From Polydrusus tereticollis (Eukaryota; Arthropoda; Insecta; Coleoptera; Curculionidae): a stretch of 64,000 nt of DNA. The stretch covers positions 188,249,696 through 188,313,695 of the forward strand of contig OY987326.1 of NCBI GenBank assembly GCA_963920685.1, in the 5' to 3' direction. Shown here piece after piece: positions 23,455 through 34,316 of this stretch. Under the pieces are notes generated by a model. It made no database searches and was not told the origin of the DNA. It saw only the letters and a list, made by a program, of their open reading frames with translations. Position 1 is the stretch's first letter, and each line of letters starts with the position of its first letter. The position numbers and the translations under genes are program-made.

Positions 23455-23676
23455 AGGGGGTGGTTGTAACCGCTTAGGGGATGCAACCCCCCCAAAACAA
23501 TCAATCAATTATAAATTCCCTACATTTTCGCTTTTGAGCGTCTCGCAAATATGTGCCGTTAGGTACTCAATTGTTTAACCAAAAAGACATGATACTTGTC
23601 TAAAATTTCACAGGGAATTCAAAAAGACCAAATAAGTGAGGATTGCCATTTAAATTGTAGGGATAGGTGCCCTTAT
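23455..23676. repeat. Interspersed repeat, copy 2
   Basis: Inverted partner of 2640-2796 (shared blocks listed there). It ends against the left target duplication of the hAT/P-like element at 23677. Confidence 0.7.
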
Positions 23677-23684
23677 ATAAGTAT

Positions 23685-26600
23685 TTAGGGTGGTCCTTAT
23701 TTTTCAACCTTCGATTTTTTTATGGGACACCCCCTGAAATAATGCCACTTGTTAAGAAAAAAAAGTGTGCAAAATCTCAGTCCGATCAGATAAAGAGAAC
23801 ATGTGCCGCAAATCACTTGAAATTCTCGATATATGAATTTCTTTTTAAAATTGAAAAGACCGACTCTGTGGCGACAGGTTTATACCTGTCGTCGCTCAGT
23901 TACTGACTCACGACCGAGATTATGGATGCAACGACAGGTATAAACTAACCCTATCGCTATAACAGACGCGGCGCCGCCGCCGTCGGTCGTGGCCGTAAAG
24001 TCGGCGATTCAGTTGACTGTGTGAGGGCATATAGAGAGCGCCGCTTTATTAACAAAATATTTCATGTAGAATGGAAACCAAAAATCGTGATGCAATTTAT
24101 TTAATAAATCATGACGACTATTAGATTGTTGGTGCTAAACTCCCATCAAATAGACAAGTGCTGAAAGTGCTGTTTTATAATTTACGTAAAGTGAAGTTGA
24201 ATTTAAGATCCAGTGCGCATTTGGTGGTGAAAGAAGTGGAAGTGTTTTGGGAAAAGACAAGAATCCCTACAAGAAAATTTCAGCATTGTGTGGAAAAGTT
24301 GGAGGCACTTTACGATGAATGGAAAGTTTTACAAAAATCCAGTAAGCGAAGAAGTGAAGTACAAGAACAGAAATAGAACACCTTTGTTGAAAAACTTGAC
24401 GATATTTTTGATATCGCCCATGCTTCAGCTTTAGATATATTAAACATTTTCTTTGAATAAACCAAGAGGATAAAGAATTTCTAATCAATCAAAGAAAAAA
24501 GGGACGATCAGGAGCTATGATAGGAGGGGACCATGTTCTATTGGAAAAGGAGAAAAAATATATACTACGAGAAGAACAAGAACAATTAAGAAGGCAACGG
24601 TATGAAGAAACAAAATTAATGAATTGTAAGTAATCTATTTACTCAGACATTCCATAACAAATTTTAGTTGATTATTTATTTATATTTTTGGATTTTTCGT
24701 TACTAAAAATTCTGAACAAGTTTTTCAAGATGATAGAATAAAACAAGCGATTTTTGACAATTATAATTACATACAATTTTTTTTCGTTTCATAGTTTTGC
24801 ATCACTTTATATATTTTTGTGGCGAAATACCCAAAAATATCCCTAAAAAATATGAATCCACCACAAATATCTCGATCGATATTTAGTACTTATTTTTTTT
24901 TATTACAGCTCAGACAGTTGCATTGAAGCCTTCAAGTAGTAGTGAAGACGATGAGCGAAAGTCTACCGACGAGAAAAATGCAACCCAAGAACCTGGTACT
25001 AGTATTCAGTCCATGGAACTGGAATGTGAACCAGGTCCTTCTACTTCACCTAAACTTAAGAGAAAGCGAGCAAGTCGAGAGTTTATTACCACTAAACTTG
25101 TCGCAGCATTTGATAGGTGCAAAGTAAGTGATAGAGATGCAGTGCATATTTTAATCGCTACTGCTGATGCACTCCATCATGACGTCCACGATTTGATTAT
25201 TAATCGATCGTCCATTCGTCGCTGTCGTGAACGCCTGCGTGAAGAACATGCCTCAAAAATTCGCCAAGGGTTTGATCAAACGGAGATAAGTGCACTAACT
25301 GTACATTGGGATGGTAAAATGCTTCCTGCATTAATGAAAAAAGAGCTCGTTGATAGACTTCCAGTGATAGTTACATACAATGGAGTAGAACAACTGCTGG
25401 GAGTTCCCCAAATAGAATTAGGAACGGGGCGAGATCATGCGCTTGCGGTATACAATACTCTGCAGGAGTGGAATCTCGCAGATAGAGTACAGGCACTGTG
25501 CTGCGATACAACAGCCTCAAATACAGGACGATTAAAAAGAGCCTGCATTCTACTCGAACAAGAACTAGGAAGAAACATTATATACTTCCCTTGTCGCCAC
25601 CACATATACGAGCTCATTCTCAGAAGCGTGTGTGACACAAAACTTGACGAAAAATCTACCGGCCCAAATGTTCAACTTTTCAAACGTTTTCAACAATCAT
25701 GGTCTAAATTTAATTTACTAAATTTCAAAACCGGCATGGAGGATCAAACCGTAATAGATAAATTATCAGTATTGGCAGAAGATACCAAGCAGTTTGCTTT
25801 ACAAAATGTACAAGAACATCACCCCAGGGAAGATTATCGAAAACTTCTTAAACTTACGATTATTTTTCTTGGTGGTCTTCCTCCTCGAGGTATATCTTTT
25901 CGGGTTCCCGGAGCTTTTCACCATTCCAGGTGGATGGCCAAAGCCATCTACTGTCTGAAGATTTTTCTTTTTCGCAAGGAATTCACATTAACCGAAGAGG
26001 AGGAAACTGGAATTCGTGATGTTTGTGTCTTTCTCGTAACTTTATATGTTAAGGCTTGGATTGACGCACCGAATTCGATTGAAGCTCCACGACAAGACTT
26101 AGAATTCTTAAAAAATCTGTTCGAGAATAAAAACGACTTACCGATTAGCCACATTACTGTTGCGAAATTTTGTAATCATTTGTGGTATTTGGCACCGGAA
26201 ACTGCAGCTCTAGCCTTTTTCGACGAGAAGGTTTCTGAAGATACAAAAAAAAAAGATGGTGCAAGCATTGAAGTGTAAAGATACCTTAGACATGCTCTCT
26301 GCTGAGATTAAAAAAATTACAAAGCTACCGAAAAATGTAAAAAATTACATAAACAAGGGACTCGAACAGTTCAATCACTCCTTATCAAATCATTTTTTTA
26401 AGAGATTCAATATCGAAACCAAATTTTTGGACAAGGACCCATGAACATGGAAAAATGATGAGAGCTACAATGCCGGTTTAAATATTGTAAAATCTTTGAA
26501 AGTCGTTAACGATTCTGCCGAAAGGGGAGTCAAATTGATGGAGGATTTTAATAATTTATTTACAAAAAATGAACCTCAAAAACAATTTGTTTTGCAAGTA

Positions 26601-26914
26601 GTCTCAGACTACCGACGTAAATATTCAGATTCTAAAAAAAAGACTTTATTAAAAGAATTCTAAATATGTTATTTATTTTTTTTTATATTCGATAAACAAT
26701 GTCTATTATTACAATTGTATGTAGTTTTTAAATAAAGGACGACTATTTGATTTTATTGTTTTTTTTTTAATTTAGCAGTTCTGCGGCACGTGTTCTCTTT
26801 ATTTAACTGAACTAAAATTTCACAGTTATTTTCTCGACAAGTGGAACAAATGTACGGGTGTCCCGAAAAAAAATATGATTTTTTTCATGTACATATAGCT
26901 AAGGACCACCCTAA
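23685..26914 (+). mobile_element. hAT/P-like DNA transposon
   Basis: The termini read TTAGGGTGGTCCTTA and its complement TAAGGACCACCCTAA. Weaker subterminal similarity includes AAAGAGAACA(T/C)GTGCCGC (about 23793 and 26780). The direct repeat TAAGTAT lies outside both ends (23678-23684 and 26915-26921), giving a 7-bp (possibly 8-bp) target duplication. One interrupted, intron-containing gene lies inside on the plus strand. The TAGGG end and the CxxH-type motif in the protein fit hAT; a 7-bp duplication fits the P superfamily better, so the superfamily is left open. Confidence 0.8.
24158..26663 (+). pseudogene. hAT/P-like transposase gene, multi-exon, frameshifted
   Basis: Upstream exon(s) at about 24158-24630 contain an alpha-helical N-terminus (LRSSAHLVVKEVEVFWEKTR) with frame breaks. 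They end in a basic coiled-coil-like stretch before a GTAAGT donor at about 24628. After an intron closing in TTACAG (about 24908), the main open frame of 451 codons follows (24923-26278). It has an acidic N-terminus, a putative first aspartate at residue 130 (VHWDGK), a second at 195 (CCDTTASNTG) and CRHHIYE at 224-230, comparable to the C-x-x-H of hAT transposases. The frame shifts at an A-run near 26250. The C-terminus continues in another frame with one stop (26442-26444) and ends with DSAERGVKLMEDFNN, a hAT-style tail. Inactive as it stands. Confidence 0.75.
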
Positions 26915-26921
26915 TAAGTAT

Positions 26922-27660
26922 GCTGTGATGTGCCTTCTTTTCCAACAATATCTTTCTCCTATTGATTATTTATTGAACGTAGACATCCCGATAAAAAATT
27001 AGGTTTTTGATTTACAGAAGTTAATGAAAGGTATCATATACAGGGTGTTTTTACTTTGATCAAGCATGAAACTAAAAAAGAAAACACCCTGTATAAAATT
27101 AAATGGTTCATTTGTACAGTGTTAGAATAAAAATACCATGTAATATTTTTTGTTAAAAGTACATATCCTTAAAAATGGTAAAGTAAAATCACCCTGTATG
27201 AAGCGAACTAAAAATAAAGTCAAAAGATGTGAATTAAAGCTCCTAAAAACTATCGGTGTGTCACAAAACTTTTTTAATAAAGAAAAATACAGTGTTAAAA
27301 ATATAGCCACATCCTAATATTATCAGAACGCTTATTTACGTTGGTCTGATTCGCCAAAAAGATCCTTTATGTCAGAACAAGTCCGATTAATTTTTAAGGG
27401 TTGGTCATAATTTGCGTGTTACAGGGTAAACGTCAAAATAACAAAAAACATTGACAAGGTATTCTTATTATTTTATAATAAAAAGTATTTTACAAAGCGG
27501 TTTAAAGTCTGTGCCACATAATTAAATATAACAATACATTTGTTGCATAAATATTAAAGTTTTGGTTAAAAGCAGATCACAATAGTTTTAAACTTAAAGT
27601 AACGAAAATTTAAAAATCGTTTTTTTATATTTGTCGGATTTAGTACAAAAATAGATGAGA
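26922..27660. other. AT-rich, no gene; contains a 51-bp TA-flanked mini-hairpin
   Basis: No coding potential recognised. The one clear structure is at 27041-27091: CAGGGTGTTTTTACTTTGAT... closes with AAAACACCCTG, flanked by TA on both sides (27039-27040, 27092-27093). It looks like the two ends of a mariner with everything between them lost. Confidence 0.5.
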
Positions 27661-27680
27661 ATATAGACTTTTCATCAGCT

Positions 27681-27715
27681 AACGTTTCGGTTTTATTTTC
27701 AACCTTCCTCAGAGG
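27681..27715 (-). ncRNA. Hammerhead-ribozyme-like motif of Penelope-like-element type
   Basis: Read on the minus strand there is a core CTGAGGA (27712-27706), a 4-bp stem II GGTT/AACC (27704-27701 with 27692-27689) closed by an A-rich loop, then GAAAC (27688-27684) and GTT (27683-27681). This is the order CTGANGA, stem II, GAAA, very short stem III, cleavage triplet seen in the minimal hammerheads of Penelope-like retroelements. Flanking stem I pairing is weak. No Penelope reverse transcriptase is nearby, so this would be a truncated 3' or LTR-like remnant. Confidence 0.45.
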
Positions 27716-27990
27716 CAAAATTAATAAAAAACAGTATGCTATGATAAACACATAATTATGATTTAAACTTATTCTAATTTAGTCGGTTGGTTTGTTCTCC
27801 TTTCGTCTATTCTTGATTCGTCACCTGACCTAAAAATTCTTGTTTCGTCTATTTACCTACTTCGGATCAGTATTTCATTTTTTTCATCACCTACCCCAAA
27901 GTAATATACGAACCTATACATGCAAAACTTCGCTTCGCACTTTATCCAGGCCTTATAAAGGCTGCGTCAATTTATTTATTGTCAATTGTA

Positions 27991-28899
27991 CAGGGTTATT
28001 TTTTGTATTTGCGCACCCACCTACAGGGGTTAACATAAGTGACAGAAAAATACTTTTAATACAAAAGTTGCGTAGTTTTTCCCGTGTTATCTTTTAAACT
28101 TGCAAAAAAAACATACGCGCATCGCAAAGTTGAAAAACAATTGCAAGTTTTCTTTTTTTAAACGGAACACCCTATATATTTTCTACCAGAACGAAAGATC
28201 TCTTTCCCCCAATTTTAAAAATATGTAATATGTCAACATTTATTTTAGTTCAGCCGTTTTTGGAATATTTGAGTTTACAATTTTATAAAATATAAATTTG
28301 AATTTATATTTTATGATTTATGATATGAACTGAAGTAAATGGCTATAGCCGCTATAGGTTTTCTATATATTCATTATGACTTCTGACACATTTTCTAATA
28401 GTTTCTCTCATCTTGTGATATCCCTTGTTCAATCCTTTGTCTCAACACTTGTATATTTCGAGGTCTGTCATAATAAATTGGTTTTTTTAGAAATCCCCAC
28501 GGAAAAATATCTAACGGACTTAGGTCAGGGCTATTAGCCGGCCATTCCACTGAATGTGTCAATTTAAAGTAAAACGACAAGTATGTCACGTTGAAGTATA
28601 AGTCGATTATCATCATATTCAATTTATTAAAATTGTATATATAACATATTAATATTTCAAAAACGGCTCAACCAAATGTTGACTTATTATTTATTTTTGT
28701 ATAAAGTGGAAAAAGATCTTTGGTTCTGGCGAAAATTTAAAAAACAAACAAACTTGCAGTTGTTTTTCAGCTTGTTTTTTTTTGACAAGTCTATAAAAGA
28801 TAACACTGGAAAAGTTATGCAACTTTTGTATTAAAAGTTTTTTTCTGTCACTAATATTAACCCCTGTAGGTGGGTACGCAAATATAAAAAATGACCGTG
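27991..28899 (-). mobile_element. Internally deleted mariner, 909 bp
   Basis: TA at 27989-27990 and 28900-28901 bounds ends reading CAGGGTTATTTTTTGTATTT (left) and, complemented, CACGGTCATTTTTTATATTT (right). The repeats are long, about 285 bp, sharing CCTACAGGGGTTAA, GTTGCATAACTTTT-like and AAAAACGGCT blocks. Between them only a 200-bp piece of transposase survives. Confidence 0.8.
28395..28622 (-). pseudogene. Mariner transposase, C-terminal remnant
   Basis: The recognisable part reads VEWPANSPDLSPLDIFPWGF (third catalytic aspartate and WGF block), followed by LKKPIYYDRPRNIQVLRQRI and an IEQG C-terminal helix. The N-terminal residues before VEW are inverted-repeat sequence read by chance. 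Only the C-terminal fifth of the usual 340-350 residue enzyme is present. Confidence 0.8.
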
Positions 28900-29744
28900 T
28901 ACAACTTTATTCAAATTTAACAACATAATATGTTAATCTTATCAGTGTCTCGTAAGTTTATTTCATTTTAAATAAAACGCTAATGTTTGATTTTGGAATC
29001 CAAATCAATGTATTTTTTTGATCTTTTTGGCTAACTAACCTAAATTAACCTGCACTTAATCGTTTTATACAGAGTGTTTAAAAACAAATTTGAAAAGCCT
29101 AAGAGGGCGATTCATTGTTTAAAATAAAGAGTAGTTTGATATATAAACGTTGTTAAAAGTCAGTCATTAGGAAGATATCGCGGTACAAATATGGCGACAA
29201 AATAATGTTTTTTATTTTTTTATCTTAAAAATGAAACGCGATAGAATGATAAAATTCTGTGGAAGTATTACCATTATAAAAACACAGTTTCTTCATATTT
29301 TTTTGCTTTTTAAAATGAGTGGAAGGGGTTGAGATCCTCTTTCTTGTTATCTAAATTTAAAGAAAAGCTTACGCAACGACTTGGAAAAAAAATAATTTTG
29401 ATAGCCTGGTGAAACTTTTTGATCTCTTATATTTTTTTTATAAAACTTACCGCTTTGAAATAAAAAAAAAATAAAATGTAAAGCATTACATGTCGGGACG
29501 GGGAAATTTTTTAGAAATAAATCTAGTTGGCCGCTGTCAAACACAGTTTTATTTTGTACTAATGTCGTTAAATTTTCTTCTAAACAGTTACATTTTAAAA
29601 ATAATTTATTAACCAATATTTTTGAAACTAACCCATCCTCTATTAATGCAGAAATTCAATCGTTCCTTAAAACAAATATTATTTAAATATTGTTACTCAA
29701 ATAAAAAGACAACGTCCTACGCAGACGCGACCACATTTTTTTAT

Positions 29745-30747
29745 AGCAAGTGGTGAAAATGCCTGCCTTGCGATGTAATACATGCATTTTATCCTACGCA
29801 TCAATGAATCCCTAATACGCTGAAATACGCCAGGATTATTTCTTATAACATCACATAATGCAATTATGCGATTTCTCAGGTCATTGGTATCCTGTACTGG
29901 GGTAGTGTAAAGTAATTCTTTCAAATATCCCCAGATGCAATAATCCAAAGGATTTAAATCTGGGGATCAAGGCGGCCAAAGATTAGGCCATCCTCTTCCT
30001 ATCCAGCGGTTTTCATAGGTAAGATTTAAATACCTTCGCACATTTAAGCTGAAATAAATAAATAAATAAATAAATAAAGCCTTTATTTAATTCTCAATAA
30101 ATGTGTACAATAACTATACGGAAAAAGACGGCGAGATCTAGCATAGGCTATTCTATCTAACCGTCAAAATGTGTTGGGGCACCATCATGCATGTAATAGA
30201 TTGTACTAGAGGAGGTAATTATACTTGTAGAAAATGAAGATCTGACTCACCAGTTAGTTCTAAAGGTTGTTCATCGACAATTCCTATCCAAACGTTAACT
30301 GAAAACTGATATTAATGTCTAGATAGCATCTCTTGAGATCTAGCTTATTCCGAAAAGAGAATTTTTGAACAAAAAAAAGGATTATCGGTATTCATTCGGT
30401 GAAACCATTGGGAGAAACTCATTCTCGGTTCAAGATCTCTTGGTAAGAGAGCTTGTACCCTCTGTACATTATGTTAAGGATATAACTGTTGTTCTTTTAA
30501 TATCCTCCATACAGTTGATGCATCAGTACCTATTTAATTCCGCTGCAATTTTCCTGGTACTTGTTACGCTTCAATAAGATTTAAAGTTCCAGATTCATGT
30601 AGCCTTTGATGAAGCCTGGTAAACATGCTGTGATGAAGAGGTCTAAGATTAGGATACGCTTGTGTATAAAGACGACAAGCTTTCAAGGAATTTCCGTTTG
30701 CACGCCCGTATATAAAATGCCATTTCCGCATTAATGTAATTAACCAT
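29745..30747 (-). pseudogene. Mariner-like transposase, interrupted
   Basis: Minus strand, start ATG at 30745-30747. The N-terminal NAEMAFYI is followed after a frame change by GRANGNSLKACRLYTQAYPN, the helix-turn-helix region with LHHSMFTRLHQRL. The middle is poorly preserved. The second aspartate block is YYMHDGAPTHFDG at about 30170-30200, then the retroposon insertion (30053-30160). The frame resumes with RRYLNLTYENRWIGRGWPN, and the C-terminus LDYCIWGYLKELLYTTPVQD follows at 29948-29700. Multiple stops; no active product. Confidence 0.75.
30053..30160 (-). mobile_element. Short retroposon 3' fragment with (TTTA)n tail
   Basis: On the minus strand about 80 bp of unique sequence ends in AATTAAATAAAGGC and then (TTTA)6. 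It splits the mariner transposase between the MHDGAPTHF block and the RRYLNLTYENRW block. This is the pattern of a severely 5'-truncated non-LTR insertion with a tetranucleotide tail. The parent family is not identified. Confidence 0.55.
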
Positions 30748-31363
30748 TTTTGATGTATCGATTATTATAAAACTCCTATTACTGCACAATTAAATAGATC
30801 AGATAACAAATTGTTTATTAAATCAATCGGAAACTGAGCCATGTCAAATAAAGCAGTATTAGAAACGTCCTAAAAAGTGACAGCGGCCAAGTAGATTTTT
30901 TTTCTAAAGAAATTCCCCGTCCCGACTTGTAATGCTTTATATCTAATTTTTTTTATTTCGAATCGGTAAGTTTTATGAAAAGAATACAAGAGATAAGAAA
31001 GTTTCTAAATAAACGAGGCTATTCAAATTTTCTTCTAAGTCGTTGCGTAAGTTTTTCTTTAAATTTAGTTAACAAGAATGATAGGGGTAGTCTATTTCAA
31101 CCCCTTCCACTCATTTTAAAAAGTTAAAAATATGCAGAAAGTGTGTTTTCATAATAGTAATATATTTCCACAGAATTTCATCATTCTATCGCGTTTCGTT
31201 TTTAAGATAAAAAATAAAAACATAATTTTACGGCCATTTTTGTACCGCGATATCTCACTAATAGTTGGCTTTTGACTCAACGTTTACATATCAAGCTACC
31301 CTTTATTTTAAACAAGGAATCGCTTTCTTAAGTTTTTTGCACTTGTTTAGAAACACCCTGTAT

Positions 31364-31542
31364 CAGGGCCGTAGATAAGGGGGGGGGGTTAGGGGGTTCA
31401 ACCCCCCCCCCCATAACAACGAATGTTCAGTTCTACCTTGTTAACCACCGTAAATTTTAATAATAATTCTAATAAATTGCCAGAGTTTTCTTACCTAAAC
31501 CCCCCCCCCCCCCCCCATGGGTAACGCCTAGCTACGGCCCTG
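31364..31542. mobile_element. hAT-type MITE, 179 bp
   Basis: Ends CAGGGCCGTAG and CTACGGCCCTG are perfect inverted repeats, flanked by the 8-bp direct repeat CCCTGTAT (31356-31363 and 31543-31550). The CAGGG terminus and 8-bp duplication are the hAT signature. Inside are a G/C-run pair (about 31381-31413 and 31500-31516) and no coding sequence. It inserted across the 3' terminus of the mariner at 29070-31360. Confidence 0.85.
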
Positions 31543-31550
31543 CCCTGTAT

Positions 31551-31915
31551 ACATAATTTGTTTAAAGCCTAGGTTGTTTAAAAGGTTATTAAAGACCCTA
31601 TTGTATTCATTATTAAGGGACAACTAGTTTAAATTATTACTGATAATTTAGCTTTGTTTAATGTAAAAATTAAACATTCATCAACCTATTTTACCCAGTT
31701 AATGAACCAGAATATAGAAGGTGCAGTGATAATATGTACGAATTTCCGTAGGTGGCCAAACAAGAATTATTTGTATAAATTATATTTACCTTTAAAAATT
31801 ACTTTTCCAAATATTCCATTCAATTATTGATACTCCTTGGGTTTAAGCAGATTAAATTGATATTTAGGATTGATTAACCTTACCTGTGACACGTGGCTCA
31901 AAATATTGTCAAAAT
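31551..31915. other. AT-rich, nothing recognised
   Basis: About 365 bp between the hAT MITE and the inverted repeat of the DDE element. No ORF or repeat structure of note. Confidence 0.5.
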
Positions 31916-32243
31916 ATAAAGATACGTATAATATTTGCAGAATTATACCGTTGACTCTTACTGCCATAAATAATCTACCTGATTAAATCCTATTGTATAC
32001 GCCTCGACCTTTTCAAAGCTGAATAAATGGGATCAGGGTCGGCTTGAAACTGTACCTACACCACATGATTTATTTTTATAATTTAAAATAAATAGACAGG
32101 TATTTTTAGTTTTAGGTACCTAAAATAAATGTAAAATAATGATAACAATTAATGATAATTGAAAATAATATAATTTCAAAGTATAACTATTAGGATAACA
32201 AGTACAATAACAATTAATTAAATTCTTAAAAACTATTGACAAT

Positions 32244-33563
32244 TTATTCAAAATTTAACTCTGTATCACTATCACTATCTTTATCTAAGCCTAAACTTAT
32301 AATTAAGGGTTGAACATTTGTAATCATACAATTGTAAGAATTTTCCACCTTAAGTACATGCTGTACACAGTTTTTCCAGGTGTCTCCAGAAATTTTTCTT
32401 ACTTCGTTTTTAATTAATTCTACTACAGATGCATTTAATGTAGGAGAAATATTATTTCTCCCAATATTGGATTTTAATTGGTGCCATATTAGTTCAATAG
32501 GATTGAATATACAATAGTATGGAGGAAGACGCAACACTGTATGTCTATTTTCTACTGCAAGTTTGTCACACTCGTATTCCTTATTTATTTTAAAAGCTTT
32601 TAATACTTCTAGCAGTTCTCGTTTTTTGTAAATTTCTTCAAAATATAAATCATTTTCAATCATAAAATTTTGAATTTCTGCTTTTGTATTATTAGATATG
32701 GGAATGATTTTTGCTTGCCGACTATGATAACTAGCATTGTCCATTACAATGACGCTATTTTCAGGTATATTTTTAAGGAGTTTATGTTTAAACCAATCTT
32801 CAAAAAGTTGTGCGTCGGTATCTTGATGGTAATCTAAAGAAGAATCTGCTATGTTTTTAGCTGAAAGCAACAGACAATTTGGAACAAACCCGTTCTCTGA
32901 ACCAGCATGTAATATTGTGATTCTTTTGCCTTTATTTGATGGTGCCTTGGTTTGACAATTTTTGGAAGAATCATCCCAACCTTTTCTTGGAGTGTCATGG
33001 GTATCGAACCATGTTTCGTCAAGGTAAATAATTGGACGATTTTTTTCTCTAAATTGTTTAACAGATGTTAAATATTTAAGTCTCCATTCCCGTAAACGTT
33101 GAGATTCCATTAATGTTTGTCTTTTATTAATGCTTCGGTATTTAAAACCCATTTTAAGCAATATTTTCCTAAGACTTGAAAGGTTACAAGAGATATTTGT
33201 TTCGTCTTTAATCAGCCGCTCTTTGAGGGAAATCAAAGTGGGTACAGTTTGTGCCTCATACATTTGGTAAATCTTTCTTCTTAATAAATCCATGTCATTT
33301 TCGTCAATGCTTCTAAATGTGCCAAAATCACTCCGATTGTTTCTAGGATTAACAGGTTTAAGTACTATGTCTCTTACCGAAGATAAAGGAGTTTTTGTCA
33401 AAGTAGACGTCTCTGCTAAAGCATCCCTCGAATTAAAATTTCTACTCAACAAAGATTGATACACATTTTTAATTATTAGTTTGGCATCGGTAGATAAATG
33501 CTTTCTTTTAAAAATGACACTTGAAGATGCCCCCCTATCAGCACAATTCCAAGGACGCCACAT
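32244..33563 (-). CDS. DDE transposase, Tc1/mariner superfamily, intact ORF (DD81E-like)
   Basis: The 439-codon frame has no interruption. The N-terminal third is basic and helical, consistent with DNA-binding helix-turn-helix segments (residues about 20-70 and 90-150). The catalytic domain has aspartate 182 (IIYLDETWFDTHD), aspartate 275 (VIVMDNASYHSR) and glutamate 357 (FNPIELIWHQLK). There are 81 residues between the second and third, much more than the 34 of Tc1. I recall a DD82E lineage called Sailor within this superfamily, but cannot test membership. The C-terminus is acidic and serine-rich (LGLDKDSDSDTELNFE). It would be nuclear, excising and inserting its element at TA sites. With an open frame it is the best candidate in the window for an active or recently active transposase; 5' inverted-repeat disruption by a MITE may still block mobility of this copy. 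Confidence 0.85.
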   Translation of the reverse strand: MWRPWNCADRGASSSVIFKRKHLSTDAKLIIKNVYQSLLSRNFNSRDALAETSTLTKTPLSSVRDIVLKPVNPRNNRSDFGTFRSIDENDMDLLRRKIYQMYEAQTVPTLISLKERLIKDETNISCNLSSLRKILLKMGFKYRSINKRQTLMESQRLREWRLKYLTSVKQFREKNRPIIYLDETWFDTHDTPRKGWDDSSKNCQTKAPSNKGKRITILHAGSENGFVPNCLLLSAKNIADSSLDYHQDTDAQLFEDWFKHKLLKNIPENSVIVMDNASYHSRQAKIIPISNNTKAEIQNFMIENDLYFEEIYKKRELLEVLKAFKINKEYECDKLAVENRHTVLRLPPYYCIFNPIELIWHQLKSNIGRNNISPTLNASVVELIKNEVRKISGDTWKNCVQHVLKVENSYNCMITNVQPLIISLGLDKDSDSDTELNFE

Positions 33564-33649
33564 TCTACCACTAATAAGCCCAAATAAAAATTACTCGCCG
33601 GAAAACCACTAAAGACTAAAATTATTAAAAATCAGTTTTTATTTATATA

Positions 33650-34316
33650 CAGTGTCACCATTAAAGTCCGCACCATATGGAACTTTTTTTTATTAATGAG
33701 GTTAGTTAAAATTAAATTTGGGCAATCGTTTTTGCTTCAAATTATATAATCAAATGTCACCATCTGTCATTTGGTATCTGTCAAAAATTACATTTTAATC
33801 AAAAAATGCTGAACGTCTATCTGTTAAAATTTTTAAATTAGGATAACTTTGCACCACCTGTGTCAAATTTTTTTGCCTCTAATTTTAAATTTCGAAAAAA
33901 ATGGCATTCTAGTAAAAAAAAGCTCATACAAACTAAATAAAATATTGAGTATGGTATAAGCAAATAGTTTAATATCCATTAAGCGAACTTACATTAAATA
34001 AAAAAAAAGTTAATTAGAAAAAATGGCAAAAAAATCAACTTTGAGCTAGAAAACTGAAACTTTGTATTTAGGCCAAGAATTGTACTAGAAACAACTTTTT
34101 CTTATAAAATTTTTTGAAATTCGGTAAAACAATGCCATTTTTCAGCATTTTTTGATTAAAATGTAATTTTTGACAGATACCAAATGACAGATGATGACAA
34201 TTGATTATATAATTTTTAGTCTAATTTGAAGCAAAAACGATTGCCGAAATTTAATTTTAACTAACCTCATTAATAAAAAAAAGTTCCATATGGTGCGGAC
34301 TTTAATGGTGACACTG
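33650..34316. mobile_element. Tc1/mariner-type MITE with about 165-bp inverted repeats
   Basis: Ends read CAGTGTCACCATTAAAGTCC inward on both sides, TA-flanked (33648-33649; 34317-34318). The repeats continue through TTAATGAGGTTAGTTAAAAT and CAAATGACAGAT blocks. No coding sequence. It lies within the 5' flank of the 439-codon transposase gene. Confidence 0.85.

Larger units (their letters stand above)
29070..31360 (-). mobile_element. Mariner-like transposon with long inverted repeats
   Basis: TA-flanked ends (29068-29069; 31361-31362) read CAGAGTGTTTAAAAAC on the left and CAGGGTGTTTCTAAAC on the right. Similarity extends about 450 bp inward (blocks AAACGCGATAGAATGAT, GTACCGCGATATC, TTACGCAACGACTT). 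A broken transposase occupies 29745-30747 on the minus strand and is itself interrupted by a short retroposon. The element is about 2.3 kb and old. Confidence 0.8.

Noticed and set aside
25435..26154. Minus-strand ORFs inside the hAT/P-like transposase
   Set aside because: Antisense shadows of a long frame with catalytic-type motifs.
23685..26914. Firm hAT assignment for the 3.2-kb element
   Set aside because: The TAGGG end and CRHH motif fit, but the duplication reads best as 7 bp with TTAGGG ends, so P-superfamily membership is not excluded.
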